NCBI GenBank assembly: GCA_963823755.1
Contig: CAWGMP010000008.1
Location: 124,001-188,000 of the forward strand
Reading direction: 5' to 3'
From: GCA-003244245 sp963823755
Lineage (GTDB): Bacteria; Actinomycetota; Actinomycetes; Mycobacteriales; Pseudonocardiaceae
DNA: 64,000 nt
Shown here: positions 41,028 to 50,809 of the stretch, piece by piece
How the letters are laid out: each line of letters begins with the position of its first letter
How positions within the stretch are numbered: the first letter of the stretch is position 1
Made by a program: the position numbers and the translations under genes
The notes under the pieces: model-generated
Database searches by the model: none
The model's input: only the letters and a program-made list of their open reading frames with translations
What the model was told of the DNA's origin: nothing

Positions 41028-42296
41028 GTGCGAGTCCTCGTGATCGGCGCCGGCGCCCGCGAGCACGCCCTGGTGCTGTCCCTGTCCAGCGACCCGGCAG
41101 TCACCGCGCTGGCCTGTGCGCCAGGCAATGCCGGCACCGCAGCCCTGGCCGAGCAGCCCGGTGTGGACGTCACCGATCCGGTCGCGGTCGCGAAACTGGC
41201 CACCTCCTGGTCGGCCGACCTGGTCGTGATCGGCCCCGAGGTGGCGCTGGTGGCCGGGGCGGCCGACGCGGTGCGCGCCGCCGGCATCGCGTGCTTCGGT
41301 CCGTCTGCCGGAGCGGCGCAGATCGAGGGATCCAAGGCGTTTGCCAAGGACGTGATGACCGCTGCGGGAGTGCCCACCGCCCGTAGCGAGCTAGTGGACA
41401 ATCCGGCCCGGCTGGACGCGGCGCTGCACCACTTCGGGTCGCCCTGGGTGGTCAAGGACGACCGGCTGGCCGCGGGCAAGGGCGTCGTGGTCACCGCAGA
41501 CCTCGAAGTCGCCAGGGCGCATGCGCTGACCCTGCTCGACGGTGGCCATCCAGTGCTGCTGGAGTCCTATCTGGACGGTCCGGAGGTCTCGCTGTTCTCC
41601 CTGGTCGACAGCGGTCGCACGGTGGTGCCGCTGTTGCCGGTGCAGGATTTCAAACGGGTCGGTGAAGGAGACGTCGGCCCGAACACCGGTGGGATGGGTG
41701 CCTACGCTCCGTTGCCCTGGGCGCCGGAGTCGCTGGCTGCTGATGTCGCAGCGCGGATTGTGCAGCCGGTGGTGGACGAACTGGCCCGGCGCGGGGTGGC
41801 GTTCTGCGGGCTGCTGTACGCGGGCCTGGCCCTGACTACCGCCGGTCCGCAGGTGATCGAGTTCAACTGCCGCTTCGGTGACCCGGAGACCCAGGTACTG
41901 CTGGCGCTGTTGCGCACGCCGCTGGCCGGGCTGCTGATGGCCACCGCCACCGGTGCGCTGACCCAGCAGCTGCCGTTGCAGTGGGACTCGGGGGCCGCGG
42001 TGGTCGTCGTGGTAGCCGCCGAGGGGTATCCCGGCACCCCGCGTACCGGGGATGTCATCACGGGGGCGGTCGGCAGGGGAGTGCTGCACGCCGGCACCCG
42101 CCGTCGCGACGACGGGGCGGTTGTGTCCACCGGTGGGCGGGTGCTGTCCGTCGTGGGGACCGGTACCGATCTCACCGCCGCGCGAGAGCACGCATACCAG
42201 CGCGTCGGGCAGGTCCACCTACCGGGCGGGCATTTCCGCAACGATATTGCATCGCGCGCGACGCGCCGAGTCAATGGCCCGCCCTCGGGTGGTTGA
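41028..42296 (+). CDS. purD: Phosphoribosylamine-glycine ligase (GAR synthetase)
   Basis: Encodes 422 residues from GTG 41028 (RVLVIGAGAREHALVLSL). ATP-grasp features: SPWVVKDDRLAAGKGVVVTA, GEGDVGPNTGGMGAYAPLPW, and the metal-binding EFNCRFGDPETQVLLALL. It joins glycine to 5-phosphoribosylamine in purine synthesis. The longer open frame to 40980 has no similarity. It is preceded by the palindrome and so has its own promoter in the 100 bases upstream. Confidence 0.96.
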   Translation: MRVLVIGAGAREHALVLSLSSDPAVTALACAPGNAGTAALAEQPGVDVTDPVAVAKLATSWSADLVVIGPEVALVAGAADAVRAAGIACFGPSAGAAQIEGSKAFAKDVMTAAGVPTARSELVDNPARLDAALHHFGSPWVVKDDRLAAGKGVVVTADLEVARAHALTLLDGGHPVLLESYLDGPEVSLFSLVDSGRTVVPLLPVQDFKRVGEGDVGPNTGGMGAYAPLPWAPESLAADVAARIVQPVVDELARRGVAFCGLLYAGLALTTAGPQVIEFNCRFGDPETQVLLALLRTPLAGLLMATATGALTQQLPLQWDSGAAVVVVVAAEGYPGTPRTGDVITGAVGRGVLHAGTRRRDDGAVVSTGGRVLSVVGTGTDLTAAREHAYQRVGQVHLPGGHFRNDIASRATRRVNGPPSGG

Positions 42297-42346
42297 CGCG
42301 ATAGCCTCCCGACGATCATTTGCGGGAGTGGAGGCTGAGCAAGACG

Positions 42347-42913
42347 ATGGTCATATGCGACCGCCAAGGCGAGCAACTGCTGCTGACGTTGTCGCCGGAA
42401 GGGGTTCGCTTCCTCCGCGAACAATGGTCTTGGCTACGCGAGCTGGTGCGCTGGCAGCTCGCGGGCTGCACAGACGACCCGCTGGCACAGGTCACCGGAC
42501 TGCCGGTACCCATCGGGACCATCGACGGCCGGCTGGCCTACGTCGTGGACTACTGGTGTGGCACGAAGGAGACCGGTCCGGTCCGCCAGCTCTGGGAAGG
42601 CTGGGTTCTGCACGATTTGGAGCACAGCCTGACCCGGGTGCTCGGCACGCTGCCCCGGCACGGCGGTGTGGTCCAGCTCCCGGGCCAGAGTTACCCATCG
42701 GCCGCAGAGTGGGGCTGGATGCTGGAGACCCTGCATGTTGTGCTGGATGTTTCCGGTCGGGTAAGCATCACCGGTTCGCCGGACCGCATCCTGCCACCGG
42801 CGCCGTCGGATCAGGACACCGAAAGCTACCGCCGCAGCCTGCGCTGGCTGGAGATGGTGATCGACGCGCTGGCACAGGCACAGCGCTCCACTTCAGCCGA
42901 CGCGGCTGACTGA
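42347..42913 (+). CDS. Hypothetical protein
   Basis: About 188 residues from ATG 42347 (MVICDRQGEQLLLTLSPEGV); a TTG at 42320 would add nine residues. It has VRFLREQWSWLRELVRWQLA, WVLHDLEHSLTRVLGTLPRH and a C-terminal helix RRSLRWLEMVIDALAQAQRS. I do not recognise the family and see no motif of known function. It lies 50 bases after purD on the same strand and ends at a bidirectional hairpin. Confidence 0.65.
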   Translation: MVICDRQGEQLLLTLSPEGVRFLREQWSWLRELVRWQLAGCTDDPLAQVTGLPVPIGTIDGRLAYVVDYWCGTKETGPVRQLWEGWVLHDLEHSLTRVLGTLPRHGGVVQLPGQSYPSAAEWGWMLETLHVVLDVSGRVSITGSPDRILPPAPSDQDTESYRRSLRWLEMVIDALAQAQRSTSADAAD

Positions 42914-42956
42914 CACGCAGATCAGAATCCTGGCCGAGGCGACGCCCTGGGTCGGG

Positions 42957-42991
42957 CGAGTATCGCGCGGGGACCGCTCGCGCGATACTCG
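42957..42991. terminator. Bidirectional terminator hairpin between convergent genes
   Basis: CGAGTATCGCGCG (42957-42969) pairs perfectly with CGCGCGATACTCG (42979-42991) around a nine-base loop, midway between the stops of the genes at 42913 and 43016. Confidence 0.8.
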
Positions 42992-43015
42992 GTATTCGCG
43001 GCAGTGGGATGGGTC

Positions 43016-44104
43016 TCAGGCGATAGCCGGCGCGATGTGCATGGCCGTGCCGGGTAGGCAGGTGAGGCAGCCGAGCCGGGTCTTGCTCGCCGACAGCGGT
43101 GTGGCAGCGCCGCAGTGGGGGCAGCGTTCTTCGGCGAAGGCGCCCAGCGCGGCAAGCCAGTCGAAGGTGAAGGGGTAGCGCCGTGGCCCGCGGCGGATAT
43201 CGACCGGCACCCGCCATCCCGGGACCAGCACGGTGTGCAGCCGGAACGGGCGGATCTCGTGCCGGGCCTGGTACTTCTCATCGATCTCCAGCAGGCGCCG
43301 GGCGCGTTCTTCCCGGGTGCTCGCCGCTCGGGCGGCCAGCAGCTCGGCTCGGTCGGGGTCGGCACTGGCACGGCGGCGCTGGAGTGACCGCAACGCGTCG
43401 TCGTAGTAGGTGCGAGCTTGCGCGCGTTCCCGCCGGTGGGCATCCGAGGCCTGAGCCGAAAGCGCGCTACGCCGACGCTCAGCGGTGGTGTCCAGGATGT
43501 GGTGGGCTTGTTCCAGTGTCGCCGTGACCGCGTCGAACACCGCCGGTGGCGCTGGCACCGGTTTCTCCGGTCGAGGGGCGCGCAACAGCCGGGAGACGGC
43601 GTCGGGACCGAGTTGCAGGCCCGAGATCGCGTCGACCCAGCATTCCACCCGCTCCTGGAAGCACTCCTCCGCGGACACCGTGTAGGTCACCAGTGCGCCC
43701 ACCCGCAGCATCGGCCGGTCGACGCGCACCGGCAACCCGGTCACGTCGATGCGCCCGTGTTCGACTGAGAACTGCTCGCGGACCTTGTCCTGCAGCTGTG
43801 CGGTGTCCGGGGGCGGGGTGGCCGGCGCGGTGAGCGCGACGAAGCCGACGTCGCCGTCGGTCAGAGCCGCGTCCGCCGCCCTGATCAGCGCCGGGTGGCC
43901 GGTGGCGAGCAGCACGATCCCGTCCTCGCGGGCGACGTCGGGGTCGGCGGTGACGACCAGCTCGTCGGGCAGGTCGAACTCGGCGGCCACCGCGGCGGGC
44001 AGCACGATCAGCGTGCCGTCGGGAGCGGGCTCGGTCAGCCCACCACGGTCATCGACGTAGCGCAGCCAAAACCGCAGGCCGGGGTCCACGTGTCCAGCCG
44101 CCAT
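43016..44104 (-). CDS. Zinc-ribbon partner of the SNF2 helicase
   Basis: Encodes 362 residues from ATG 44104, four bases after the helicase stop. A coiled-coil middle (RRERAQARTYYDDALRSLQR and ELLAARAASTREERARRLLE) leads to a C-terminal zinc ribbon CPHCGAATPLSASKTRLGCL-TCLP. I do not know the family by name. The tight linkage suggests it binds the helicase or its nucleic-acid target. No signal peptide. Confidence 0.7.
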   Translation of the reverse strand: MAAGHVDPGLRFWLRYVDDRGGLTEPAPDGTLIVLPAAVAAEFDLPDELVVTADPDVAREDGIVLLATGHPALIRAADAALTDGDVGFVALTAPATPPPDTAQLQDKVREQFSVEHGRIDVTGLPVRVDRPMLRVGALVTYTVSAEECFQERVECWVDAISGLQLGPDAVSRLLRAPRPEKPVPAPPAVFDAVTATLEQAHHILDTTAERRRSALSAQASDAHRRERAQARTYYDDALRSLQRRRASADPDRAELLAARAASTREERARRLLEIDEKYQARHEIRPFRLHTVLVPGWRVPVDIRRGPRRYPFTFDWLAALGAFAEERCPHCGAATPLSASKTRLGCLTCLPGTAMHIAPAIA

Positions 44105-44108
44105 CAGC

Positions 44109-45815
44109 TCAGTCCTCCCCCACCAACTGGTCGACCGCGCCACGGGTACGCAGGTAGTCGCGGCGGGCCCGGGCGAGGTCGGCGCCCAGGTCGTCGAGCG
44201 ACGCGGCGAACGCGGCGTCGTCGTCGGCGGTGACATACGCGCTGAACACCGAGGCCTCGAAGTCGAAGTCGTCGGTCACCCGGCCCAGGATCATGTCCAG
44301 TTCCCCGACGACGAGCTCAAACAAGTTGATCTTCGATTCCAGCACGTGCAGGATGCGCTCCTCGATGGTCCCGGCCGAGACCAGATTGGCCAGCAACACG
44401 TCGTGGTCCTGGCCGACCCGGTGCAGCCGGCCCAGGCGCTGCTCGATCTGCATCGGGTTCCACGGAAGATCCATATTGATCATGACGTGGCAGAACTGCA
44501 GGTTGCGGCCCTCGCCAGCCGACTCGGTGGACAGCAGCACCGGCACCTCGTCACGGAACGCCGCGACCGCGGCATCCTTGTCTCGCCGCGACAAACTCCC
44601 GTGGTAGGAGGCCGCCGGGACACCCGCCGAGGCGACCTCCGCAGCGAGTGCGTCGAGGGTGTGCCGGAACGCGGTGAACACCAGGACCTTCTCCCCGCGC
44701 TCGACGTGCGTGCGCAGCCGAGCCAGCAGCTCGTCGGTCTTGCGGGGCCGCTCGATCGCTCGCGCCCGGGCCGCGAGGTCGGGCCAGCCGACTTTGTCCA
44801 GGGTGGGCGCCACCGCGGCCGGGCTGGAGCCGGCCAGCCGGGTGAGGCTGCGCAGTGCCATCCGCTGCGACGGCGCGGCTTCCCGGGCCTGCACACGGAT
44901 CCGGGCGGTGATGTCGGTGTACAGCGAGCGCTCCGCGTCACACGGGGTGACCAGGACGGTCTCGGCGAGCCGCTGTGGCAGCATCACCGCAACCTCGCTG
45001 CGCCGGTGTCGCACCATGATCTCCCTGGTGCGGGCGCGCAGGGCGGCCACGTTGCGCAGCGCGTCGACGGGCGAGTCGGCGTTGCCGTGGGTACGGCGGA
45101 ACTGGGCGGCGGTGCCGAGCAGGCCCGGCGCGACGAGGTTGACCAGTTCGTAAAGATCCTGCAACCGGTTCTCTACTGGCGTGGCGGTGAGCAGCAGCAG
45201 GTAACGGGTACGCAGGGCGCGGGCCAGCTTGCCCGACGCGCTCGCCGGGTTGCGCAGCCGGTGCGCCTCGTCGATGATCACGAGGTCCCATCGCTGGTCG
45301 ACAACCGCGGACCTGAGCGGCTCGCGCCGCGCCGCGGCCAGCGAGGCCAGCACCACCGCCCGGTCCCCGCCCGCGTCCCAGCCGCCGCGGGCCGCTTCCG
45401 TGGTGGGCAGGGCGAATTTGCGTTCCAGTTCCTCGCGCCACTGCCCGACCAGCCCCGCCGGAGTGACCACGAGGGCGCGGTCGGCCAGACCGCGCATCCG
45501 CAGCTCGGACAGCACCAGTCCGGCCTCGATTGTCTTACCCAGACCGACCTCGTCGGCCAGGATCGCCCGACCCCGCATCCGGCGCAGCACCGTCTGCATC
45601 GTCGCGAGCTGATAGTCGAACGGGCTGAAACGCAGGCGTGTCTGCGACAGGACCGTGTCGAACCCCGGCCGGCTCCACACCTCGCCAGCCTCGTCAACCA
45701 GTGCTGAGCGCCTCGAGTCGACCGCGGTGAAGCCGGCCAGCCGGGCCAGCAGCGGCCGGTACAGGGCCAGCACCTCGGTGCGAGCCGGGTGCTCTGCCGA
45801 CAGACCCACAGACAT
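44109..45815 (-). CDS. SNF2-family DNA-dependent ATPase/helicase
   Basis: Encodes 568 residues from ATG 45815 (MSVGLSAEHPARTEVLALYR). Motifs in order: LADEVGLGKTIEAG (Walker A), VVTPAGLVGQWREEL (Ia), LVIIDEAHRLRNP (DEAH), LLLTATPVENRLQDLYEL (III), KVLVFTAFRHTLDALA (IV), LSTESAGEGRNLQFCHVMIN (V) and QIEQRLGRLHRVGQDHDVL (VI). It resembles RapA-type remodellers rather than eukaryotic Snf2. It forms a two-gene operon with the zinc-ribbon protein. Repair, transcription recycling or defence are all possible. Confidence 0.9.
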   Translation of the reverse strand: MSVGLSAEHPARTEVLALYRPLLARLAGFTAVDSRRSALVDEAGEVWSRPGFDTVLSQTRLRFSPFDYQLATMQTVLRRMRGRAILADEVGLGKTIEAGLVLSELRMRGLADRALVVTPAGLVGQWREELERKFALPTTEAARGGWDAGGDRAVVLASLAAARREPLRSAVVDQRWDLVIIDEAHRLRNPASASGKLARALRTRYLLLLTATPVENRLQDLYELVNLVAPGLLGTAAQFRRTHGNADSPVDALRNVAALRARTREIMVRHRRSEVAVMLPQRLAETVLVTPCDAERSLYTDITARIRVQAREAAPSQRMALRSLTRLAGSSPAAVAPTLDKVGWPDLAARARAIERPRKTDELLARLRTHVERGEKVLVFTAFRHTLDALAAEVASAGVPAASYHGSLSRRDKDAAVAAFRDEVPVLLSTESAGEGRNLQFCHVMINMDLPWNPMQIEQRLGRLHRVGQDHDVLLANLVSAGTIEERILHVLESKINLFELVVGELDMILGRVTDDFDFEASVFSAYVTADDDAAFAASLDDLGADLARARRDYLRTRGAVDQLVGED

Positions 45816-46035
45816 GGGCGCCCCTCTCGTCGCGACTGGATGCACGCTATCCTCTGGCCCTGACAGTCCGGCCAACCCGACCCGGGGTGTCGCCCCCGAT
45901 GCCTGGTGTACCGTGTCGAGCTCGATGAGAGGTATGGCCGAGACCGAGGAGCACGCAGCCGACAGTGAGAAGTCGCAGGGGGAACTCGGGGAAGGGCCGG
46001 TGGCCGCGAGCGTCACGAGGTTCTTGAAGGCTGGT

Positions 46036-47238
46036 TCAGTCCTGAGTACCTCCCTCGTACCTCGGAAGCGCATCCCGGCACCTGGTTCGGTCGATGGCGC
46101 GAGCGAAGACCGGCAGTGACCGTTCCACCATCTCGTCATTCGCGGTCAGCGAGATGCGGAAATAGCCCGGCAGCTCCACGACATGACCAGGGAGGACGCG
46201 AACTCCCTCCTGGGCCAGATGCGCGCAAAACCCACGGTCATCGGCCAGTGGAGCGCGCAGCAGCAGGTAAAAGGTCCCCTCGGGAACCTGCACCGCATAG
46301 CCCTGCTCCCGCAATGCCCTCACCATGCGGTCGCGACGGCGTTCGATCGCGGCGACGTCGATGAGCAGGCCGTCGATGTCGGGCAGGGCGTACTGCATGA
46401 CCGCGTCCGGCATCGTCCCGAAGACGAAGTTGAGCAGTGCCCGGCGCACGACGGCGGCCTCTGGCAGGCTAGGCGCCAGAGTCAGGAAGCCCAGCCGTTG
46501 CCCTGGTGCCAGTGCGCTCTTGCTGTAGGTATGGGCCAGCATCGAGTACGGGTGAAACAGGGCAGGGCTCGGGAAGTTGCGACCGTCGAAGCGGATGCGG
46601 CTGTACGCTTCATCGGAAATCACCCAGATGGGACGGCCGTACCGGCGGCACGCCGCGGCCAGTTCCTCCGCCAGAAGCTCCAGGACGCCCGCGGGGTAGA
46701 TCCGCCCCGTGGGGTTGTGCGGGGTGTTGACGATGACGGCCCGGGTCCGTGGTCCCAGCGCCGCGACGATGGCGTCGACGTTCAGGTCGAACGCAGGCGG
46801 CTCGAGCCGGACCCGGACCGGCGTGGCGCCGCTGGCCAGGATCATCGCCTCGTAGAAGAACCACGGCGGGCTCAAGAAGACGACCTCGTCGCCGGGGTCG
46901 ACCAACGTGCTGAGGGCCAGCGCGATGGCCCCGCTGGCGCCGCGGGTGAGGAACACGTCCTCGGCAGCGAAGTCCACGCCCAGCTCGGCGGTCAGTGAGG
47001 CGGCCGCCGCCTGGCGCGCGGGCTCGTGCATCGGGCGGTAGGCGAACGAGTCGGTCGAGGTGGGAACGCTCCATCGCCGCAGCGCCTCGACGAAGCCGGG
47101 CAGGGTCGGCTCCTGCGGGTTACCCGCCATGAAGTCGGCAACCACTGGCCGTGCGCCCTCGGGCGGCGGTCGCATCACCGCCTCGAAGAAGGGACTCAGG
47201 ACCCGTTGCACCGCCTCGACCTGCCTTGCGACGACCAT
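46036..47238 (-). CDS. Class I/II aminotransferase
   Basis: Encodes 400 residues. PLP fold-type I signs: LTRGASGAIALALSTLVDPG, VIVNTPHNPTGRIYP, VISDEAYSRIRFDG and the Schiff-base Lys in HTYSKSALAPGQRLGFLT. Aspartate aminotransferase-like; substrate unknown. It lies 44 bases downstream of the broken amidohydrolase on the same strand, so both probably belonged to one catabolic operon. Confidence 0.88.
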   Translation of the reverse strand: MVVARQVEAVQRVLSPFFEAVMRPPPEGARPVVADFMAGNPQEPTLPGFVEALRRWSVPTSTDSFAYRPMHEPARQAAAASLTAELGVDFAAEDVFLTRGASGAIALALSTLVDPGDEVVFLSPPWFFYEAMILASGATPVRVRLEPPAFDLNVDAIVAALGPRTRAVIVNTPHNPTGRIYPAGVLELLAEELAAACRRYGRPIWVISDEAYSRIRFDGRNFPSPALFHPYSMLAHTYSKSALAPGQRLGFLTLAPSLPEAAVVRRALLNFVFGTMPDAVMQYALPDIDGLLIDVAAIERRRDRMVRALREQGYAVQVPEGTFYLLLRAPLADDRGFCAHLAQEGVRVLPGHVVELPGYFRISLTANDEMVERSLPVFARAIDRTRCRDALPRYEGGTQD

Positions 47239-47282
47239 AGTGACCTCCTGCCGGTATTCGGGGACAAGCCCATTCTCGGCGA

Positions 47283-48474
47283 TCAGCGCACCCGGCGACC
47301 GGCGCGGAACACCGCGACGACGTCGTGGACGGCACAGATGTCGGCGAGCGGGTCGCCGGTGACAGCGAGCAGGTCGGCATCGGCGCCCCGGATCAGCCGG
47401 CCCTTGCTACCCGTGAGACCGCAGGCGTCCGCGGCGACCGAGGTGGCGGCGGACAGCGCCTCGACAGTGGTCATCCCGAGTCTGGTGAGGCCGGCGAGCC
47501 CGTAGGGCAGCACGTCGTGCGGCTTGAAGGGGGCGATCCCGGCATCGGTACCCGGGACGATGCACGCACCGCGCCGGTGCAGGCGAGCCAAGTTCTCGCT
47601 CACGGATCCGAGGCGGCGGGCAACGTAGGGCGGTAGTTCCCCGACTCCAGGTAGCTGGCCGACCGTGGCGCTCACCACGATCCCCGACTCGACGAGGGCA
47701 TCCATGGTCGCGGGGTCGGCGGACACACCGTCCTCGGTGAAGAACGTGACGTGTTCCAGGGTGTCGAAACCTGCCGTGATGGCGTCGGCGACCGAGCCGG
47801 GGCCATGCACGTGCGCCGCGGCTCGTAGCCCGAGGTCGTGCGCCTCGGCCACGATCAGGCGCAGATCGGCGAGAGTGTACTGCGACTCGTGGACCGCACT
47901 GCCCGGCGTGAGGACACCGCCACTGACCATCACCTTGACGAGCTCACAGCCGCGCTCGGCGCGCTCGTGCACCGCGGCGCGCAACTCCTGCGGACCGTTG
48001 GCCACGCCGCCGAGGAAGTGGCAGTGACCACCGCGGATGGTGATCGGCGGACCAGATGACGATCTCCGGTCCCAGATCGACCCAGGTATCGAGCTGCTCC
48101 CGCAACGCCAGCGCCAAGAAGCTGCGATCACCCAGATCCCGCACGGTGGTGATCCCGGCCCGCAGCGCCCGGTGCGCGGCCAGTGCCATCTGCGCCAGCA
48201 ACTGCCCGTCGTCGACGACGTCGATACCGGCCACGACATCGGCGCTGGCGTCAAAGGCCAGGTGGACGTGTGCGTCGATCAGCCCGGGAAGCAGGAAGAC
48301 GTCACTACCCAGGTCGATCACCTCGGCATGCGCCGGTGGCGTCGCGCCGGTGGCGTCGATGTCGACGATCCGGCTACCGCCGATCAGGACTGTGCTCGCT
48401 CCGAAGCTCCGCTGCCCGTCGAACAATCGGCCCGCCTGCACTGCGACCAAGGAGTCCGTCTTGACCGTGTCCAT
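47283..48474 (-). pseudogene. Metal-dependent amidohydrolase split by a frameshift
   Basis: The N-terminal frame (48474 to about 48050) has LFDGQRSF, FLLPGLIDAHVHLAFDA with the HxH metal pair and AGITTVRDLGDR. Near 48050 sense continues in another frame as SGPPITIRGGHCHFLGGVAN, VKVMVSGGVLTPGSAVHES, LRAAAHVHG, EHVTFF and PGTDAGIAPF, giving the remaining Lys, His and Asp ligands. Around ATCGTCATCTGGTCCG one extra base would explain the shift. Together they make an imidazolonepropionase/prolidase-like enzyme of about 396 residues. It is either a recent pseudogene or a sequencing error. Confidence 0.75.
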
Positions 48475-48524
48475 CTGGCTCCGTCCTCATGGCGCAGCGC
48501 TGATCGTTCTGAGCGCTGCCCTCC

Positions 48525-48570
48525 CTCGTGAGTGGGAAACAGTGTTATGGCACTCAATCGCACTCACGAG
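48525..48570. promoter_or_regulatory. Inverted repeat in the purB/amidohydrolase divergent region
   Basis: CTCGTGAGTG (48525-48534) is inverted exactly as CACTCACGAG (48561-48570), 26 bases apart, between two divergent genes and 18 bases from the purB start. It may be an operator, or one of the host's GTGAGTGG-type palindromes like that at 40882. Confidence 0.45.
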
Positions 48571-48587
48571 CAGGTTAATGTGCATGC

Positions 48588-50003
48588 GTGATTCCTGACG
48601 TGCTGGCTGCCCGGTACGCCTCCGGTGAGCTGGTGCGGTTGTGGTCACCGGAGTACAAGGTGGTGCTCGAACGGCAGCTGTGGCTGGCTGTGCTGCGTGC
48701 GCAGGCCGATCTGGGGCTGCCGGTCGGGCAGCGGGCGCTCGACGATTACCAGCGGGTGGCGTCCAGCGTCGATCTCGAATCGATCGTAGAGCGGGAACGG
48801 GTGACCCGGCACGATGTCAAGGCACGCATCGAGGAGTTCAACGCGCTGGCCGGTCATCAGGAGATCCACCAGGGACTGACGTCGAGAGACGTCACAGAGA
48901 ACGTCGAGCAGCTTCAGGTGCGCCGTTCGTTGGAGCACGTGCGGGACCGCTGTGTCGCGCTGCTCGCCCGGTTGGCCGGCCGCGCCGCGGAGTACGGCGA
49001 TCTGGTGATGGCCGGGCGCAGCCACAACGTCGTGGCCCAAGCCACCACGCTGGGCAAGCGGTTCGCCAGTGCCGCCGAGGAGCTGCTCGTGGCCTTCGCC
49101 CGGCTTGAGCAGCTGCTCGCCCGTTACCCGCTGCGCGGAATCAAGGGCCCGATGGGGACCGCTCAGGATGCGTTGGATCTCTTCGGAGGTGAGCTATCCG
49201 CACTGGCGGCATTGGAGCAGCGGGTGGCTGAACACCTTGGGTTCGCCCGGGTGCTCACCAGCGTCGGGCAGGTTTATCCGCGGTCGCTGGACCACGAGGT
49301 TCTCGGCGCCTTGGTGCAGCTGGCCGCGGCGCCGTCGTCGCTGGCGACCACGATCAGGCTGATGGCCGGCCACGAGCTGGTGACCGAAGGATTCCAGGCC
49401 GGCCAGGTCGGATCCAGCGCCATGCCGCACAAGATGAACACCCGCTCCTGCGAGCGCGTCAACGGTCTGGCCGTGGTATTGCGCGGGTATGCCGCGATGG
49501 TGGCCGAGCTGTCCGGCTCGCAATGGAACGAGGGTGACGTGTCGGACTCGGTGGTGCGCCGCGTCGCGCTGCCCGGCGCGTTCTTCGCCTTCGACGGGCT
49601 GGTGGAGACGATCCTCACGGTGCTCGACGAGTTCGGCGCCTACCCGGCGGTCATCGAGCGTGAGTTGGAACGCTATCTGCCGTTTCTGGCTACCACGAAG
49701 GTCTTGGTCGCTGCGGTGCGCGGCGGGGTGGGTCGGGAGACCGCGCATGCGGTGATCAGGGAGCACGCGGTCGCGGTCGCGCTGGCGATGCGGGAGACCG
49801 GTGCCGGTAACGACCTGCTCGACCGGCTGGCCGATGACGGTAGGTTGCCGCTGGACCGGGCCGACCTCGACACGCTGCTCGCGGACCGGCTACCGTTCAC
49901 CGGAGCCGCCGCCGCGCAGATCGCCATGGTCGTCGCCATGGTCGAGGCGGTGGTCGCCCGGCATCCCCAAGCAGCCGGCTATCGCCCCGGTGCCATCGTG
50001 TGA
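48588..50003 (+). CDS. purB: Adenylosuccinate lyase
   Basis: Encodes 471 residues from GTG 48588. Fumarase-superfamily features: HQEIHQGLTSRDVTENVEQL, GRSHNVVAQATTLGKRFASA and the signature GSSAMPHKMNTRSCERVNGL. It removes fumarate from SAICAR and from adenylosuccinate in purine synthesis, acting after purA. The last codon overlaps a possible start of the next gene. Confidence 0.95.
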   Translation: MIPDVLAARYASGELVRLWSPEYKVVLERQLWLAVLRAQADLGLPVGQRALDDYQRVASSVDLESIVERERVTRHDVKARIEEFNALAGHQEIHQGLTSRDVTENVEQLQVRRSLEHVRDRCVALLARLAGRAAEYGDLVMAGRSHNVVAQATTLGKRFASAAEELLVAFARLEQLLARYPLRGIKGPMGTAQDALDLFGGELSALAALEQRVAEHLGFARVLTSVGQVYPRSLDHEVLGALVQLAAAPSSLATTIRLMAGHELVTEGFQAGQVGSSAMPHKMNTRSCERVNGLAVVLRGYAAMVAELSGSQWNEGDVSDSVVRRVALPGAFFAFDGLVETILTVLDEFGAYPAVIERELERYLPFLATTKVLVAAVRGGVGRETAHAVIREHAVAVALAMRETGAGNDLLDRLADDGRLPLDRADLDTLLADRLPFTGAAAAQIAMVVAMVEAVVARHPQAAGYRPGAIV

Positions 50004-50029
50004 GGCGTGATCTTGTAAGGTCGGTCGGC

Positions 50030-50728
50030 GTGGGTCAGCCGGATCGGGAGTTGTCCTGGGTCGCTGACGGGCAGGCGCTGTTCGAGCAAACCGTCATGGA
50101 GCTGGACGATCTGCGTGGGGAGTCACGGCTGCCTGGCTGGACCCGTGGCCATGTGGTGACCCATCTCGCTCGCAACGCGGAGGGCCTTTGCCGGCTGCTC
50201 GCCTGGGCGCGGACCGGCATCGAGACACCGATGTACCCGTCGGTGGAGGCGCGCGACGCCGACATCCAGGCAGGCGCGCGGCGGCCGCGGACCGAGCAGC
50301 TCGATGACCTCCGGAACACCGGAGCCGCGTTCGCCGCTGCCGCTCAGGAACTGTCGGCGACGCACTGGGAAGCCACCGTGCGCACCAGGCATGGTCCCTT
50401 GCCCGCGTCGTTGGTCCCGTGGGTGCGGGTGCGCGAGCTGTGGCTGCACATCGTGGACCTAGACGCCGGTGTGGAGATCGACCGACTGCCCGAGGACATC
50501 GCTACCGCGCTGGTGCGCGACCTGGCCGATTCGATGAACACTCGCGTGTCGACTCGGATCGAGCTGCATGTCCCCGGCCAGAAACACGTCACCTTCGGTT
50601 CCGGGGCCGGCGTTGCCGTGACTGTCTCCGGGCCGGTACAACAGCTGGCCGGCTGGCTGGCCGGCCGCTCCCGCGGAGCCCGGCTTACCGCACCCGGCGG
50701 ACTGCCCGAACTCCCGCCCTGGATGTGA
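50030..50728 (+). CDS. Mycothiol-dependent maleylpyruvate isomerase family protein
   Basis: About 232 residues from GTG 50030 (GQPDRELSWVADGQALFEQT); GTG 50000, which overlaps the purB stop (GTGA), would add ten residues. The DinB-like helical bundle shows LPGWTRGHVVTHLARNAEGL with the metal-binding His, and VRVRELWLHIVDLDAGV with the others. The family isomerises maleylpyruvate with mycothiol or transfers mycothiol; the exact reaction is unknown. Confidence 0.85.
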   Translation: MGQPDRELSWVADGQALFEQTVMELDDLRGESRLPGWTRGHVVTHLARNAEGLCRLLAWARTGIETPMYPSVEARDADIQAGARRPRTEQLDDLRNTGAAFAAAAQELSATHWEATVRTRHGPLPASLVPWVRVRELWLHIVDLDAGVEIDRLPEDIATALVRDLADSMNTRVSTRIELHVPGQKHVTFGSGAGVAVTVSGPVQQLAGWLAGRSRGARLTAPGGLPELPPWM

Positions 50729-50809
50729 TCGACGGTGTCGAAGACGCTCGCCGCGGTCGACCACATCATCGACAGCGGCACAACCCACTTGTGCCGCTGG
50801 GCGGGATCG

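Noticed and set aside
45816..46139. N-terminal extension of the SNF2 helicase
   Set aside because: The extra frame is not protein-like and overlaps the aminotransferase end; the ATG at 45815 has a reasonable ribosome binding site.
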